Assembly: GCF_018070025.1 (NCBI RefSeq)
Contig: NZ_JAGPYQ010000001.1
Span: forward strand, 868,001 to 932,000
Source: Streptomyces liliiviolaceus
Lineage (GTDB): Bacteria > Actinomycetota > Actinomycetes > Streptomycetales > Streptomycetaceae
Direction: 5' to 3'
Length of the DNA: 64,000 nucleotides
The translations under genes were made by a program, and so were the position numbers. The notes beneath the pieces were generated by a model. It was not told the origin of the DNA and ran no database searches. It worked only from the letters and a program-made list of their open reading frames with translations. This document shows positions 32,755 to 42,311 of the stretch, one piece after another. Within the stretch, counting starts at the first letter, position 1. Every line of letters begins with the position of its first letter.

Positions 32755-34353
32755 TCACATCCGGAAGACGCCGAAGCCGCCGCGCGCGCCCTCGTAGGGG
32801 GCCGTGTGGAGGGCGGACAGGCACAGGCCGAGGACGGTTCGGGTGTCGCGCGGGTCGATGACGCCGTCGTCGTACAGCCGCCCGGACAGGAACATCGGCA
32901 GGGACTCGGACTCGATCTGCTGCTCCACCATGGCGCGCAGGGCCGCGTCGGCGGCGTCGTCGTACGGCTGCCCCTTCGCGGCGGCCGACTGCCGGGCGAC
33001 GATCGACAGGACTCCGGCGAGCTGCTGCGGGCCCATGACGGCGGACTTGGCGCTGGGCCAGGCGAACAGGAAGCGCGGGTCGTACGCGCGACCGCACATG
33101 CCGTAATGGCCCGCTCCGTAGGAGGCGCCCATGAGGACGGACAGGTGCGGGACGCGGCTGTTGCTCACCGCGTTGATCATCATCGCGCCGTGCTTGATGA
33201 TGCCGCCCTGCTCGTACTCCTTGCCGACCATGTAGCCGGTGGTGTTGTGCAGGAAGAGCAGCGGGATGTCGCGCTGGTTGGCGAGCTGGATGAACTGGGC
33301 GGCCTTCTGCGACTCCTCGCTGAACAGCACGCCGCGCGCGTTGGCGAGGATGCCGACGGGATAGCCGTGCAGGCTCGCCCAGCCGGTCGTCAGGCTCGTC
33401 CCGTAGAGGGGCTTGAACTCGTCGAAGTCGGAGCCGTCGACGATCCGGGCGACGACCTCGCGCGGGTCGAAGGGGTGCTTGAGATCGCCGGGGACGATGC
33501 CCAGCAACTCCTCCGGGTCGTACTTCGGCGGCTCGGCCGGGGCCGGATCGGCGTACGCCTTGCGGTGGTTGAGGCGGGCGACCACGCGCCGCGCCTGCCG
33601 CAGGGCGTCCCGCTCGTCCACGGCGAAGTAGTCGGCGAGACCCGACACGCGCGCGTGCATCTCGGCGCCGCCCAGGGACTCGTCGTCGCTCTCCTCGCCG
33701 GTGGCCATCTTCACCAGCGGCGGCCCGCCGAGGAAGACCTTCGCACGCTCCTTGACCATGATCACGTGATCGGACATGCCGGGGATGTACGCACCGCCCG
33801 CCGTGGAGTTGCCGAAGACGACGGCGACGGTCGGGATACCGGCCGCCGAGAGCCGGGTGATGCCCCGGAAGATGGCGCCCCCGGGGATGAAGATCTCCTT
33901 CTGGGAGGGCAGATCGGCACCGCCCGACTCGACGAGGCTGATGCTCGGCAGACGGTTGGCGTACGCGATGTCGTTGGCCCGCAGGGCCTTCTTCAGGCTC
34001 CAGGGGTTGCTGGCGCCGCCGCGTACGGTCGGGTCGTTGGCCGTGATCAGGCACTCGACGCCCTCGACGACACCGATGCCCGTGACGAGCGAGGCGCCGA
34101 CCGTGTAGTCGCTCCCCCAGGCGGCGAGCGGCGACAGCTCCAGGAACGGTGTGTCGGGGTCCAGGAGCAGCTCGATGCGCTCCCGGGCGAGCAGTTTGCC
34201 GCGTTTGCGGTGCCGGGCCACGTACTTCTCGCCGCCGCCCGCGAGGGCCTTGGCGTGCTCGGTGTCGAGGTCGGCGAGCTTGCCGAGCATGGACTCGCGG
34301 TGGGCCGCGTAGTCGGCGGAGGAGGTGTCCAGCGCGGACGCCAGGACCGTCAC
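32755..34353 (-). CDS. Acyl-CoA carboxylase beta subunit (carboxyltransferase)
   Basis: 532 residues of the MccB/PccB/AtuC family. Two crotonase-like halves: SLVTGIGVVEGVECLITAND with SLVESGGADLPSQKEIFIPG, then GILANARGVLFSEESQKAAQ with LFLHNTTGYMVGKEYEQGGI. QREIPL and SYGAGHYGMCGRAYDP are typical of methylcrotonyl-CoA and geranyl-CoA carboxylases, and less so of propionyl-CoA enzymes. GTG at 34353 (GGAGG seven bases before) overlaps the AtuA-like stop (GTGA). Whether the substrate is methylcrotonyl- or geranyl-CoA depends on pocket residues that need an alignment. Confidence 0.94.
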   Translation of the reverse strand: MTVLASALDTSSADYAAHRESMLGKLADLDTEHAKALAGGGEKYVARHRKRGKLLARERIELLLDPDTPFLELSPLAAWGSDYTVGASLVTGIGVVEGVECLITANDPTVRGGASNPWSLKKALRANDIAYANRLPSISLVESGGADLPSQKEIFIPGGAIFRGITRLSAAGIPTVAVVFGNSTAGGAYIPGMSDHVIMVKERAKVFLGGPPLVKMATGEESDDESLGGAEMHARVSGLADYFAVDERDALRQARRVVARLNHRKAYADPAPAEPPKYDPEELLGIVPGDLKHPFDPREVVARIVDGSDFDEFKPLYGTSLTTGWASLHGYPVGILANARGVLFSEESQKAAQFIQLANQRDIPLLFLHNTTGYMVGKEYEQGGIIKHGAMMINAVSNSRVPHLSVLMGASYGAGHYGMCGRAYDPRFLFAWPSAKSAVMGPQQLAGVLSIVARQSAAAKGQPYDDAADAALRAMVEQQIESESLPMFLSGRLYDDGVIDPRDTRTVLGLCLSALHTAPYEGARGGFGVFRM

Positions 34354-36152
34354 AGCAGTACCTCCGGTATGTCGAGGTGGCGGGAGCGCAGCCATTCGCC
34401 GAGGGCCTTGGCCTGCGGGTCGAAGCGGTGCTGCGCGGCGACGCCCTCGCCGAGGATCCCCTCGACGACGAAGTTCAGCGCGCGCAGGTTGGGCAGGACG
34501 TGCCGTACGACGGTCAACTCTGCCGTCTCCGGGAGGAGTTCGTGGAACTTGTCGACGGTGAGGGTGTGGGCGAGCCAGCGCCAGGCGTCGTCCGTGCGCA
34601 CCCAGACGCCGACGTTCGCGTTGCCGCCCTTGTCGCCGCTGCGGGCCCCGGCTACGAGGCCGAGGGGTGCACGGCGGACGGCGGACCCGACGGTCGGGAG
34701 GGGTTCGGGGAGCGGCGGTTCCTGAGAGGGCGCGAGAGGCTGGAGTACGCGGGTGTCGTGGGGCGGCGACACAGCGATCCGGCGTCCGTCGTGGAGGACT
34801 GCCACATGGTCCACGTCCACATGGGGGACGTACACATCCTCGAAGACCCCATAGGGGGCGCCCTTCCCCGGTGGCGCCATCACATGGAATCCGGGATAGC
34901 TGCCCAGGGCCAGTTCGATGGCGGCTCCGCTGAGGGTGCGGCCCACGGTGTCCTGGTCGGGGTCGCGCACGACGAGCCGGAGCAGGGCGCTCGCGGTCTC
35001 CTCGGTGGGCGCGTCGGGGCGGTCGGTGCGGACGAGTTCCCAGCGGACCTCGGCGGGGCGGGACTTGGCTGCCGCGAGCGCGGTCTCCAGCTGGGCCCGC
35101 ACGAAGGCGGCCTTCGCCTCGATGTCGAGCCCGGTCAGCACGAGGACGACCTCGTTGCGGAAGCCGCCGAGCCGGTTGAGCCCGACCTTGAGCGTGGGCG
35201 GCGGCGCCTCGCCCCGCACTCCGTCGACACGGACCCGGTCGGGGCCCTCCTGGGTGAGGCGGACCGAGTCGAGGCGGGCGGTGACGTCGGGGCCCGCGTA
35301 CCGGGCGCCCGCCGTCTCGTACAGGAGCTGGGCGGTGACCGTGCCGAGGTCCACGACGCCGCCGGTGCCGTCGTGCTTGGTGATGACGCTCGTGCCGTCC
35401 TCGTGGAGCTCGGCGACCGGGAAGCCCGGGTGGCGCAGCCGGGCGGGGTCGTGCTCGGTGAAGAAGGCGTAGTTGCCGCCGGTGGCCTGGGTGCCGCACT
35501 CCAGCACGTGCCCGGCGACGACGGCTCCCGCGAGCCGGTCGTAGGCGTCCGGCGCCCAGCCGAAGTGGGCGACCGCGGGCCCGGTGACCAGGGCGGCGTC
35601 GGTGACCCGGCCGGTGACGACGATGTCCGCGCCCTCGCGCAGACAGGCGGCGATGCCCTCGCCGCCGAGGTAGGCGTGCGCGGCGAGATTCCCCGGGCCC
35701 GGGTAGCGGGCGGTGAGGTCGTCGCCCTCGACATGGGCGACCCGCGCCGGGATGCCGAGCCTGGCCGCCAGCTCCCTCACGGCTGCTGCGAGTCCGGCGG
35801 GGTTGAGGCCGCCCGCGTTGGCCACGATCCGTACGCCGCGCTCGTGTGCCAGACCCAGGCACTCCTCCAGCTGGCGCAGGAAGGTGCGGGCGTAGCCGCC
35901 GGCCGGGTTCTTGAGGCGGTCGCGGCCGAGGATGAGCATGGTCAGCTCGGCGAGGTAGTCGCCGGTCAGAACGTCCAGCGGGCCACCGGTGAGCATCTCG
36001 CGCATGGCGTCGAAACGGTCGCCGTAGAAGCCGGAGGCGTTGCCTATGCGGAGGGGGCGGGTGGCGCTGGTGGCCGGGTCCGGCGTCGGACCGGGTGCGC
36101 CGGAGGCGGGGGCGCCGGTGGTGTGGCCGCCCGTGGCGGGGCCGTCGGTCAT
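34350..36152 (-). CDS. AtuA-like protein (DUF1446)
   Basis: 600 residues. The core domain matches the acyclic-terpene-utilisation protein Atu[71 protein letters not shown] and [18 protein letters not shown] second conserved domain from about residue 490 contains [21 protein letters not shown] low-complexity tail of about 30 residues precedes the fold. Biochemical activity is not established for the family; it always travels with branched-acyl or terpenoid carboxylases. Start at ATG 36152 overlaps the upstream stop (ATGA) and the end overlaps the carboxyltransferase, so three genes are coupled. Confidence 0.92.
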   Translation of the reverse strand: MTDGPATGGHTTGAPASGAPGPTPDPATSATRPLRIGNASGFYGDRFDAMREMLTGGPLDVLTGDYLAELTMLILGRDRLKNPAGGYARTFLRQLEECLGLAHERGVRIVANAGGLNPAGLAAAVRELAARLGIPARVAHVEGDDLTARYPGPGNLAAHAYLGGEGIAACLREGADIVVTGRVTDAALVTGPAVAHFGWAPDAYDRLAGAVVAGHVLECGTQATGGNYAFFTEHDPARLRHPGFPVAELHEDGTSVITKHDGTGGVVDLGTVTAQLLYETAGARYAGPDVTARLDSVRLTQEGPDRVRVDGVRGEAPPPTLKVGLNRLGGFRNEVVLVLTGLDIEAKAAFVRAQLETALAAAKSRPAEVRWELVRTDRPDAPTEETASALLRLVVRDPDQDTVGRTLSGAAIELALGSYPGFHVMAPPGKGAPYGVFEDVYVPHVDVDHVAVLHDGRRIAVSPPHDTRVLQPLAPSQEPPLPEPLPTVGSAVRRAPLGLVAGARSGDKGGNANVGVWVRTDDAWRWLAHTLTVDKFHELLPETAELTVVRHVLPNLRALNFVVEGILGEGVAAQHRFDPQAKALGEWLRSRHLDIPEVLL

Positions 36153-36943
36153 TCCGCGGCCCCCTTCGGTGCGCGGCCCGTGCCGGGCGGGCCCGCGAAG
36201 GCCTGGGCGATGTCCAGCCAGCGGTCGGCGTCGAGGCCCTCCGCCCGGACCGCGAGGTCGACGCGGTTCGCCCGCTGGGTGACGAGGAGGCAGAAGTCGA
36301 GCGCGGGGCCGGTCACGCGCTGGGCGGCGTCCTCGGGTCCGTACGACCACACCTCGCCCGAGGGTGCGGTCAGCTCGACGCGGAACTCCTCCTCGGGCGG
36401 AGTGAGCCCCCGTACCCCGAAGGCGAAGTTCCGGGCCCGCACACCGATGCGCACCACATGACGGAGACGGTCGGTGGGTGGCCTCATCACATGCAAGGTG
36501 TCCGCGATGTCCTGGCCGTGGGCCCAGGTCTCCATAAGACGGCCCGTCGCCATGGAGGCGACCGACATGGGCGGCCCGTACCAGGGGAAGCGCGTTCCGG
36601 CGGGTGCCGCGCGCAGTGCCTTCTCCAGTGCCTGCCGACCGGCACGCCACTCGGCGAGAAGCCGGCCCGGGGGCAGCGCGGCCCCCTCGTCCGCGCCCTC
36701 GTCCACGAAGCCGTCGGGCGAGGCGAGTGCCTTCTCGACCTCCTGCGCGAAGGCCGCGGCGTCGGTCACGGCGAGCAGCGCGGACCGGTCGGTCCAGGCG
36801 AGGTGCGCGATCTGGTGGGCGACGGTCCACCGGGGGGCCGGCGTGGCGAGCGCCCAGCGATCCTCCGCCAACTCACCTACCAGGGCGTCGAGTTGCTCGC
36901 TCTCCCGGCTCAGATCGTCGATCACGGACGACGGGTCGGACAC
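36149..36943 (-). CDS. TIGR03084-type DinB/MDMPI-fold protein
   Basis: 264 residues, first gene of the operon. The N-terminal DinB-like helical bundle shows the metal-site histidines in [19 protein letters not shown] and [20 protein letters not shown], the hallmark of mycothiol-dependent isomerase-like proteins. The C-terminal part ([40 protein letters not shown]) is an SCP2-like lid. GTG at 36943 follows GAGGGGAG. It may use mycothiol to isomerise or detoxify an intermediate of the pathway; only the fold is certain. The operator-like palindrome lies about 90 bases upstream. Confidence 0.88.
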   Translation of the reverse strand: MSDPSSVIDDLSRESEQLDALVGELAEDRWALATPAPRWTVAHQIAHLAWTDRSALLAVTDAAAFAQEVEKALASPDGFVDEGADEGAALPPGRLLAEWRAGRQALEKALRAAPAGTRFPWYGPPMSVASMATGRLMETWAHGQDIADTLHVMRPPTDRLRHVVRIGVRARNFAFGVRGLTPPEEEFRVELTAPSGEVWSYGPEDAAQRVTGPALDFCLLVTQRANRVDLAVRAEGLDADRWLDIAQAFAGPPGTGRAPKGAAE

Positions 36944-37028
36944 GATGGCGCTCCCCTCGGGGCACGACGGTGTGCGGTGCGGTGCATGGCGTGCGGTGCG
37001 TTCTGGAGCATGGCAGCGGCCGGAGAAA

Positions 37029-37048
37029 CAAGCAAGCGTGCTTGCATT
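37029..37048. promoter_or_regulatory. TetR-type operator for the Atu-like operon
   Basis: GCAAGC-GT-GCTTGC is a perfect palindrome at 37032-37045 within the intergenic region 36944-37254, between the operon and the divergent HExxH gene. The pattern resembles operators of actinobacterial TetR proteins that control acyl-CoA genes. The rest of this 311-base region shows no gene. Confidence 0.6.
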
Positions 37049-37254
37049 GATTGGTGCGGACGCAGGGGCTGCACACACGTGAGCCCATGCCATGGATTGT
37101 CGCGACCTCATGGGTCAGGCAACACACATGTGCCTATTGAGGTGCGTTCCAGGCATTGCCGGACACTTCACCCGGGAGCAGCATGCGGTGTACGGCGGGG
37201 GCGCACACCGCGGTCACCCGTCCCGACATCCGACAGGGTTACAGAGAGGGCCAC

Positions 37255-37950
37255 ATGAGCACCCATTCGGAACCCCTGCGTCGCCTGGCTCTGGACAGGC
37301 TCATCAAGGACGCCGGTGGAACGGCACTGCCCGACGACGCGTCCGACGAACCGCATTTCGCCGAACTTCTCGACGAATGCGCGGCGTTGATCGACGAGAT
37401 CACCTTCACCAAGAAGAACGACGGACATGTGGCGCAGGCGACGATGGGCGCCCATCCCCTCGTCACCTACGACCCCGCGTACTCGTCCGGGGAGGCCACC
37501 ACGGACGACGTACCGTTCCGCACGGCCTCGATACTCCACGAGATCATGCACGTGAGCGTGGACAAGCTCTACGACAAGCCCACCGATCCGAGCGAGAAGA
37601 TCTACTGGCAGTCGGTGAACTTCCACTACGCCACCACAGCTGGCAGTTCGTTCGCCGAGCAGAGCCAGACCGTGACGGAGAACCTGCAGAAGGTCATGGC
37701 CCGCGCCACCGCCGACTCCAAGGTGGACACGACGCTGCGCAGCCACATCGAGAGGCGTTACATCTACGGCTGCGCCGGCCCGCACGTCCACTACGACACG
37801 GTCCTGCTCGACCTTCTCGTCTATCTGCGCCTGAAGGGGCACAGCAGGAAGAACGTGCTCTTCGCCTACCTGACCAAGCTGTCGCAGGAGGCACGGAACC
37901 GTCGCATGGACTCGAAGGGCGGCCCCGTACCGCCCGCGTCCGCGACCTGA
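37255..37950 (+). CDS. Putative HExxH metalloprotease-like protein
   Basis: 231 residues, not assigned to a named family. The motif LHEIMHVSVDKLY (about residues 101-113) contains H-E-x-x-H, the zinc-binding helix of zincins; downstream the segment CAGPHVHYDTVLLDLLVYLR may provide a third ligand. There is no signal peptide or membrane helix. ATG at 37255 has GAGAGGG about six bases before it. It stands alone, divergent from the Atu-like operon and convergent with the EamA gene. The protein is more charged and less Ala-rich than its neighbours, which may mean recent arrival. Protease activity is inferred only from the motif. Confidence 0.8.
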   Translation: MSTHSEPLRRLALDRLIKDAGGTALPDDASDEPHFAELLDECAALIDEITFTKKNDGHVAQATMGAHPLVTYDPAYSSGEATTDDVPFRTASILHEIMHVSVDKLYDKPTDPSEKIYWQSVNFHYATTAGSSFAEQSQTVTENLQKVMARATADSKVDTTLRSHIERRYIYGCAGPHVHYDTVLLDLLVYLRLKGHSRKNVLFAYLTKLSQEARNRRMDSKGGPVPPASAT

Positions 37951-38031
37951 GAGAGGGCCCGCCCTCCTCGGCCGCCGCGCCCCCGGTCCGCACCCCGGGA
38001 GTGTCCGGTCAACGGGCCCGCAGTGACTGCC

Positions 38032-38997
38032 CTAGCCCACGTTCTTGGCTTTTCCGCGGCCCACCTGGGTGCGTACCGCTCCCATGCTCGCCGCGATGAC
38101 CAGGCCGATCGCCAGGCCCTCGGTGACGGACAGCGTCTGGCTCAGGACGAGGAAGCCGGCGATCGAGGCGACGGCCGGTTCCAGGCTCATCAGGACCGCG
38201 AAGGTGGAGGCGGGCATCCGCCGCAGGGCGAGCAGTTCCAGCGTGTACGGGAGGACGGAGGAGAGGATCGCGACGGCCGAGCCCAGGGCGAGCGTGGTCG
38301 GGTTCAGGAGCTTGGCGCCCGACTCGACGAGGCCCAGGGGCAGGAACGCCACCGCCGCGACCACCATCGCCAGCGCCAGCCCGTCGGCCTGCGGGAAGCG
38401 GCGCCCCGTACGTGCGCTGAAAACTATGTACGCGGCCCACATGGCGCCTGCCGACAGGGCGAAGGCCACACCCATGGGGTCGAGGGTGCTGAAGCCTCCG
38501 CCGCCCAGCAGGAAGACACCGCCGAGAGCGAGGCCGGCCCAGACGAGGTTGACGGCCCGGCGTGAGACGACCACCGAGAGGATCAGCGGGCCGAGGACTT
38601 CGAGGGTGACGGCGGGGCCGAGGGGGATGCGGGCCACGGACTGGTAGAAGAGGCCGTTCATCGCGGCCATCGTGATGCCGAAGACGACGACGGTGCCCCA
38701 GTCCGCGCGCGAGTGCCCGCGCAGCTTGGGCCGGCAGATCACCATAAGGACGATCGCGGCGACCGCGAGGCGCAGGGAGACCACGCCGAGCGCTCCCGCG
38801 CGTGGCATGAGGCTCACGGCGAGGGCGCCGCCGAACTGGACGCTGATGCCGCCGGCCAGGACCAGGCCCACCGGGCCCAGGGCCCTGATGCCTCGGGGGG
38901 TCGCCTCCGCGGAGGGCTCGGACGTGGGGTCCGGGGTCGCTGCGGCGGTTGCGGGGTCGGCGACCGGGACGGGGTGGTCGGCGCGGGGGATGGTCAC
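38032..38997 (-). CDS. EamA-family exporter (RhtA-like)
   Basis: 321 residues with about ten membrane helices in two EamA halves, for example ALGVVSLRLAVAAIVLMVIC, GTVVVFGITMAAMNGLFYQS, VTLEVLGPLILSVVVSRR and VAILSSVLPYTLELLALRRM. The last motif, with LMSLEPAVASIAGFLVLSQT, is typical of RhtA-type threonine/homoserine exporters of the drug/metabolite superfamily. The first 35 residues are a hydrophilic, Pro/Ala-rich cytosolic tail. GTG at 38997 lacks a clear ribosome site. It stands alone, convergent with the HExxH gene. Confidence 0.92.
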   Translation of the reverse strand: MTIPRADHPVPVADPATAAATPDPTSEPSAEATPRGIRALGPVGLVLAGGISVQFGGALAVSLMPRAGALGVVSLRLAVAAIVLMVICRPKLRGHSRADWGTVVVFGITMAAMNGLFYQSVARIPLGPAVTLEVLGPLILSVVVSRRAVNLVWAGLALGGVFLLGGGGFSTLDPMGVAFALSAGAMWAAYIVFSARTGRRFPQADGLALAMVVAAVAFLPLGLVESGAKLLNPTTLALGSAVAILSSVLPYTLELLALRRMPASTFAVLMSLEPAVASIAGFLVLSQTLSVTEGLAIGLVIAASMGAVRTQVGRGKAKNVG

Positions 38998-39341
38998 GGG
39001 GGCGTCCAGGAAGTTCGGTTCGGGTCAGGTCGGTCGGTGCGCGGTGTGTACATCGTGGTGGACTTGCCAGTCCAGGGTAATGGACTTCGTCAGGGTTGTG
39101 AAGCCGTTTTGGAGCTTACGCGTGCGCTCCGCTGGGGGTGGGGTGCCCTTGGGGGCGGGGGTGGGGGCAGGGGTGGGGGTCGTGGGGGAGTGCGGGTGCG
39201 TTGTGGCTGGTCGCGCAGTTCCCCGCGCCCCTTAGGGGGTGGGGGTGCGGGTTGTGGGTGAGTGCGGGCTCGTTGGGGCTGAGCGCGCAGTTCCCCGCGC
39301 CCCTTAAAGGCAAAAGATTGCGCCGTTCCCCGCGCCCCTTA
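38998..39341. repeat. Intergenic region with three repeat copies
   Basis: Copies at 39212-39234, 39283-39306 and 39319-39341. The last touches the TAA stop of the FAD/Fe-S gene at 39339. The remaining part (38998-39200) is G-rich with a simple GGGGGTG-type run and no gene. Confidence 0.85.
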
Positions 39342-42311
39342 AGAGGCGGGGCGGTCCGTCGGGAGGGCCCTTGCCAGGATTTCTGCCAAGTGGTGGCCCT
39401 GTGTCCTTGTCGTCTGGTGGAGTTGGGTGCGGCAGGAGAAGCCGTCTGCCAGGAGTACGGCGTTTTCGGGGGCCTCTCGGACCGCCGGGAGCAGTTGTTC
39501 CTCGGCGCAGGCCGTCGACACCTCGAAGTGGCCCTTCTCGAAGCCGAAGTTGCCCGCGAGGCCGCAGCAGCCGCCCGCCAGGGTGCCGGTCAGGCCCGCC
39601 GCCTCGCGCAGGCGGCGGTCCGCCGCGTCGCCCAGGACCGCGTGCTGGTGGCAGTGGGTCTGGCCGACGACCGGGCGGTCCAGACGCGGGGGCGTCCAGT
39701 GCGGGGCGTGGCGTTCCAGCGCCTCCGCGAACGTCACCACCGCCGCCGCCAGGCGCCGTGCGCGCGGATCGTCGGGCAGCAGCTCCGGCAGATCCGTACG
39801 CAGGGCCGCCGCGCAGCTCGGTTCGAGGACGACGACGGGCGGGGGTTCCGAGGCGGACGCCGAGTCCAAGAGGGAGTCCAGGAGCGGGTCCATCAGGTCG
39901 AGCGTGCGGCGCATCACCGTCCGGGCGCGGTCCAGCTGTCCCGTCGACACGTAGGTCAGGCCGCAGCAGACCCCCGGACCGGGACCGCGGGAGGACGGTC
40001 GTCCGCCGGCGGTCACCGGGGTCACGTTCAGGCCCGCCGCCTCCAGGACCCGTACGGCCGCCCTGCCGACGGACGGGGAGAGGTGTTCCGTGAAGGTGTC
40101 CGGCCACAGGAGCACCCTCTTCGGTGCGGCGGAATCCGTCGGCGGTTCCGCGGGCCCCGTCCGCGCGCCGCTGCCCCGGGCCCACCACCGGCTGAACGTC
40201 TCCCCCGCCACCCGCGGGATCTCCCGCTCCGGCGCGATGCCGCCCAGCCGTTTGGCGAGCGCCGCCAACGGCCGTACCGAGGCGAGGAGGTTGACCAGCC
40301 GCGCCGTACGCGTGCGGTCCACCAGCCGCAGCCACAACGGCAGCCACCCCATCGCGTAGTGCGCCGCCGGCCGCCTGCGGCCCTCGTAGTGGTGGTGCAG
40401 GAACTCCGCCTTGTACGTGGCCATGTCGACGCCGACCGGGCAGTCCGAGCGGCAGCCCTTGCAGGACAGGCAGAGGTCCAGCGCGTCGCGTACCTCCGTG
40501 GAGCGCCAGCCGTCCGTGATCACCTCGCCCGCCAGCATCTCGTGCAGCAGTCGCGCGCGCCCCCGCGTGGAGTGCTCCTCCTCACCGGTGGCGCGGAAGG
40601 ACGGGCACATGACCGAGGAGCCCGCCACTGTCTCGGTGCGGCACTTGGCGACGCCCACGCAGCGGCGTACCGCCGCCGAGAAGTCGCCGCCGTCGGCCGG
40701 GTAGCCGAACTCGACGTCCACCGGTTCGCGCGGGAGGACCGCGAACCGCAGGTTCTCGTCCAGCCGGTGCGGCCTGACCAGCATGCCGGGGTTGAGCAGG
40801 CCGTCCGGGTCCCAGAGGTCCTTCACCCGCTCGAAGAGACCGACGGCCCGGGGCCCGTACATCTTCGGCAGCAGTTCCGCCCGCGCCTGGCCGTCCCCGT
40901 GCTCCCCGGACAGCGATCCGCCGTGCGAGACGACGAGTTCGGCCAGGTCCTCCGAGAAGCGGCGGAAGCGGCTCACGCCCGCGGGGGTCAGCAGGTCGAA
41001 GTCGATGCGTACGTGGATGCAGCCGTCCCCGAAGTGGCCGTACGGCGCCCCGCGCAGCCCGTGCGTCTTCAACAGGCCCCTGAAGTCCCGCAGATACGCG
41101 CCGAGCCGGGCCGGTGGCACCGCGCAGTCCTCCCAGCCGGGCCAGGCCTCGGTGCCGTCCGGCATCCGGGTCGCCGTGCCGCTGGCGTCCTCGCGGATGC
41201 GCCACAGGGTGCGTTGCGCGGCGGGGTCGGTGACGACCAGGGAGTCCGTCACGTCCGCCGCGCGGGCGATCGCCTCGGCACGCGCGCGTGCCTGTGCCTC
41301 CGTGTCGCCGCCCGTCTCCACGAACAGCCAGGCGCCACCTCGGGGCAGGCCCGCGTCCGGGGGTACGAGGTCGGCCGCCATCCCCTCCACCGTCAGCGGC
41401 CCGTGGGGCAGCAGGCCGGCCGCAGCCTCCGCCGCCGCGCTCTCGTCCGGGTAGGCGAGGACGGCGAGCGCACGCGCGCGTGGTGCCTGTACGAGGCGTA
41501 CGACGGCCTCCGTGAGGATGCCGAGGGTGCCCTCGGAGCCGCAGAGGAGGCGGGCCACGTCCGCGCCGCGTTCGGGGAGCAGTGCGTCCAGTGCGTATCC
41601 GGAGATGCGGCGCGGGAGGGCGGGGAAGCCGGTGCGGAGTGTCTTCAACTCGGCTTCCACCAGGGCGCGCAGACCGTCCGGTGCGCCCGCCCAGTCGGGG
41701 CCGGGGCGGAGGCGGTCGCCTCGGGCGGTGAGTACGGAGAGTGCGCGTACGTTGTCCGCCGTCGTGCCCCAGGCCACCGAGTGCGAGCCGCAGGAGTTGT
41801 TGCCGATCATTCCGCCGAGCGTGCAGCGGCTGTGGGTCGAGGGGTCGGGGCCGAAGCGGAGCCCGTGCGGGGCGGAGGCCTCCTGGAGGCGGTCCAGGAC
41901 GACGCCCGGCTGGACCACGGCCGTGCGGGTGTCCGCGTCCACGGAGAGGACGCGGTTCATGTGGCGGGTGAAGTCGAGGACGACGCCCGTGCCCGTCGCC
42001 TGGCCGGCGATGGACGTGCCTGCGCCGCGGGCTACGACCGGTACGGCCAGTTCGGCGCACACGGAGAGTGTTGCCGCTACGTCGTCGGCGTCTCTCGGGG
42101 CTACGACGCCCAGGGGGACGCGGCGGTAGTTGGACGCGTCCATGGTGTGCAGTGCTCGCGCGGTCGCGTCGAAGGTGACCTCGCCGTGGACCGCTTTGGT
42201 CAGCGCGGCGGTCAGTTCGCGCGTCAGCTCCGGCCCGCGATCCGGTTGCGGCTTGCGCTTCGGTTGCGGCTGTGGCGTCCCGAGATCCGTTTCCCTCATG
42301 TGGCCAAGCAT
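39339..42311 (-). CDS. FAD-linked 2-hydroxyacid dehydrogenase fused to Fe-S/CCG domains
   Basis: 990 residues combining GlcD-like and GlcF-like parts, as in the D-lactate dehydrogenase Dld-II/YdiJ type. The FAD-binding PCMH domain has VVARGAGTSIAGQATGTGVV and GGMIGNNSCGSHSVAWGTTA (about residues 88-180). The FAD oxidase C-domain has GHFGDGCIHVRIDFDLL and SLSGEHGDGQARAELL. Two ferredoxin-type clusters lie near CVGVAKCR/VMCPSF and CLSCKGCRSDCPVGVDM (about residues 560-640). CCG-domain motifs VCCGLTYVSTG and GGCCGLAGNFGFEKGHFE close the protein. It probably feeds electrons from D-lactate or a related acid to quinone at the membrane. ATG at 42311 has AGGGG six bases before it. Confidence 0.93.
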   Translation of the reverse strand: MLGHMRETDLGTPQPQPKRKPQPDRGPELTRELTAALTKAVHGEVTFDATARALHTMDASNYRRVPLGVVAPRDADDVAATLSVCAELAVPVVARGAGTSIAGQATGTGVVLDFTRHMNRVLSVDADTRTAVVQPGVVLDRLQEASAPHGLRFGPDPSTHSRCTLGGMIGNNSCGSHSVAWGTTADNVRALSVLTARGDRLRPGPDWAGAPDGLRALVEAELKTLRTGFPALPRRISGYALDALLPERGADVARLLCGSEGTLGILTEAVVRLVQAPRARALAVLAYPDESAAAEAAAGLLPHGPLTVEGMAADLVPPDAGLPRGGAWLFVETGGDTEAQARARAEAIARAADVTDSLVVTDPAAQRTLWRIREDASGTATRMPDGTEAWPGWEDCAVPPARLGAYLRDFRGLLKTHGLRGAPYGHFGDGCIHVRIDFDLLTPAGVSRFRRFSEDLAELVVSHGGSLSGEHGDGQARAELLPKMYGPRAVGLFERVKDLWDPDGLLNPGMLVRPHRLDENLRFAVLPREPVDVEFGYPADGGDFSAAVRRCVGVAKCRTETVAGSSVMCPSFRATGEEEHSTRGRARLLHEMLAGEVITDGWRSTEVRDALDLCLSCKGCRSDCPVGVDMATYKAEFLHHHYEGRRRPAAHYAMGWLPLWLRLVDRTRTARLVNLLASVRPLAALAKRLGGIAPEREIPRVAGETFSRWWARGSGARTGPAEPPTDSAAPKRVLLWPDTFTEHLSPSVGRAAVRVLEAAGLNVTPVTAGGRPSSRGPGPGVCCGLTYVSTGQLDRARTVMRRTLDLMDPLLDSLLDSASASEPPPVVVLEPSCAAALRTDLPELLPDDPRARRLAAAVVTFAEALERHAPHWTPPRLDRPVVGQTHCHQHAVLGDAADRRLREAAGLTGTLAGGCCGLAGNFGFEKGHFEVSTACAEEQLLPAVREAPENAVLLADGFSCRTQLHQTTRTQGHHLAEILARALPTDRPAS

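Noticed and set aside
36604..37050. Plus-strand ORF crossing the operator and the start of the DinB-type gene
   Set aside because: Arg/Pro-rich shadow of the real minus-strand gene.
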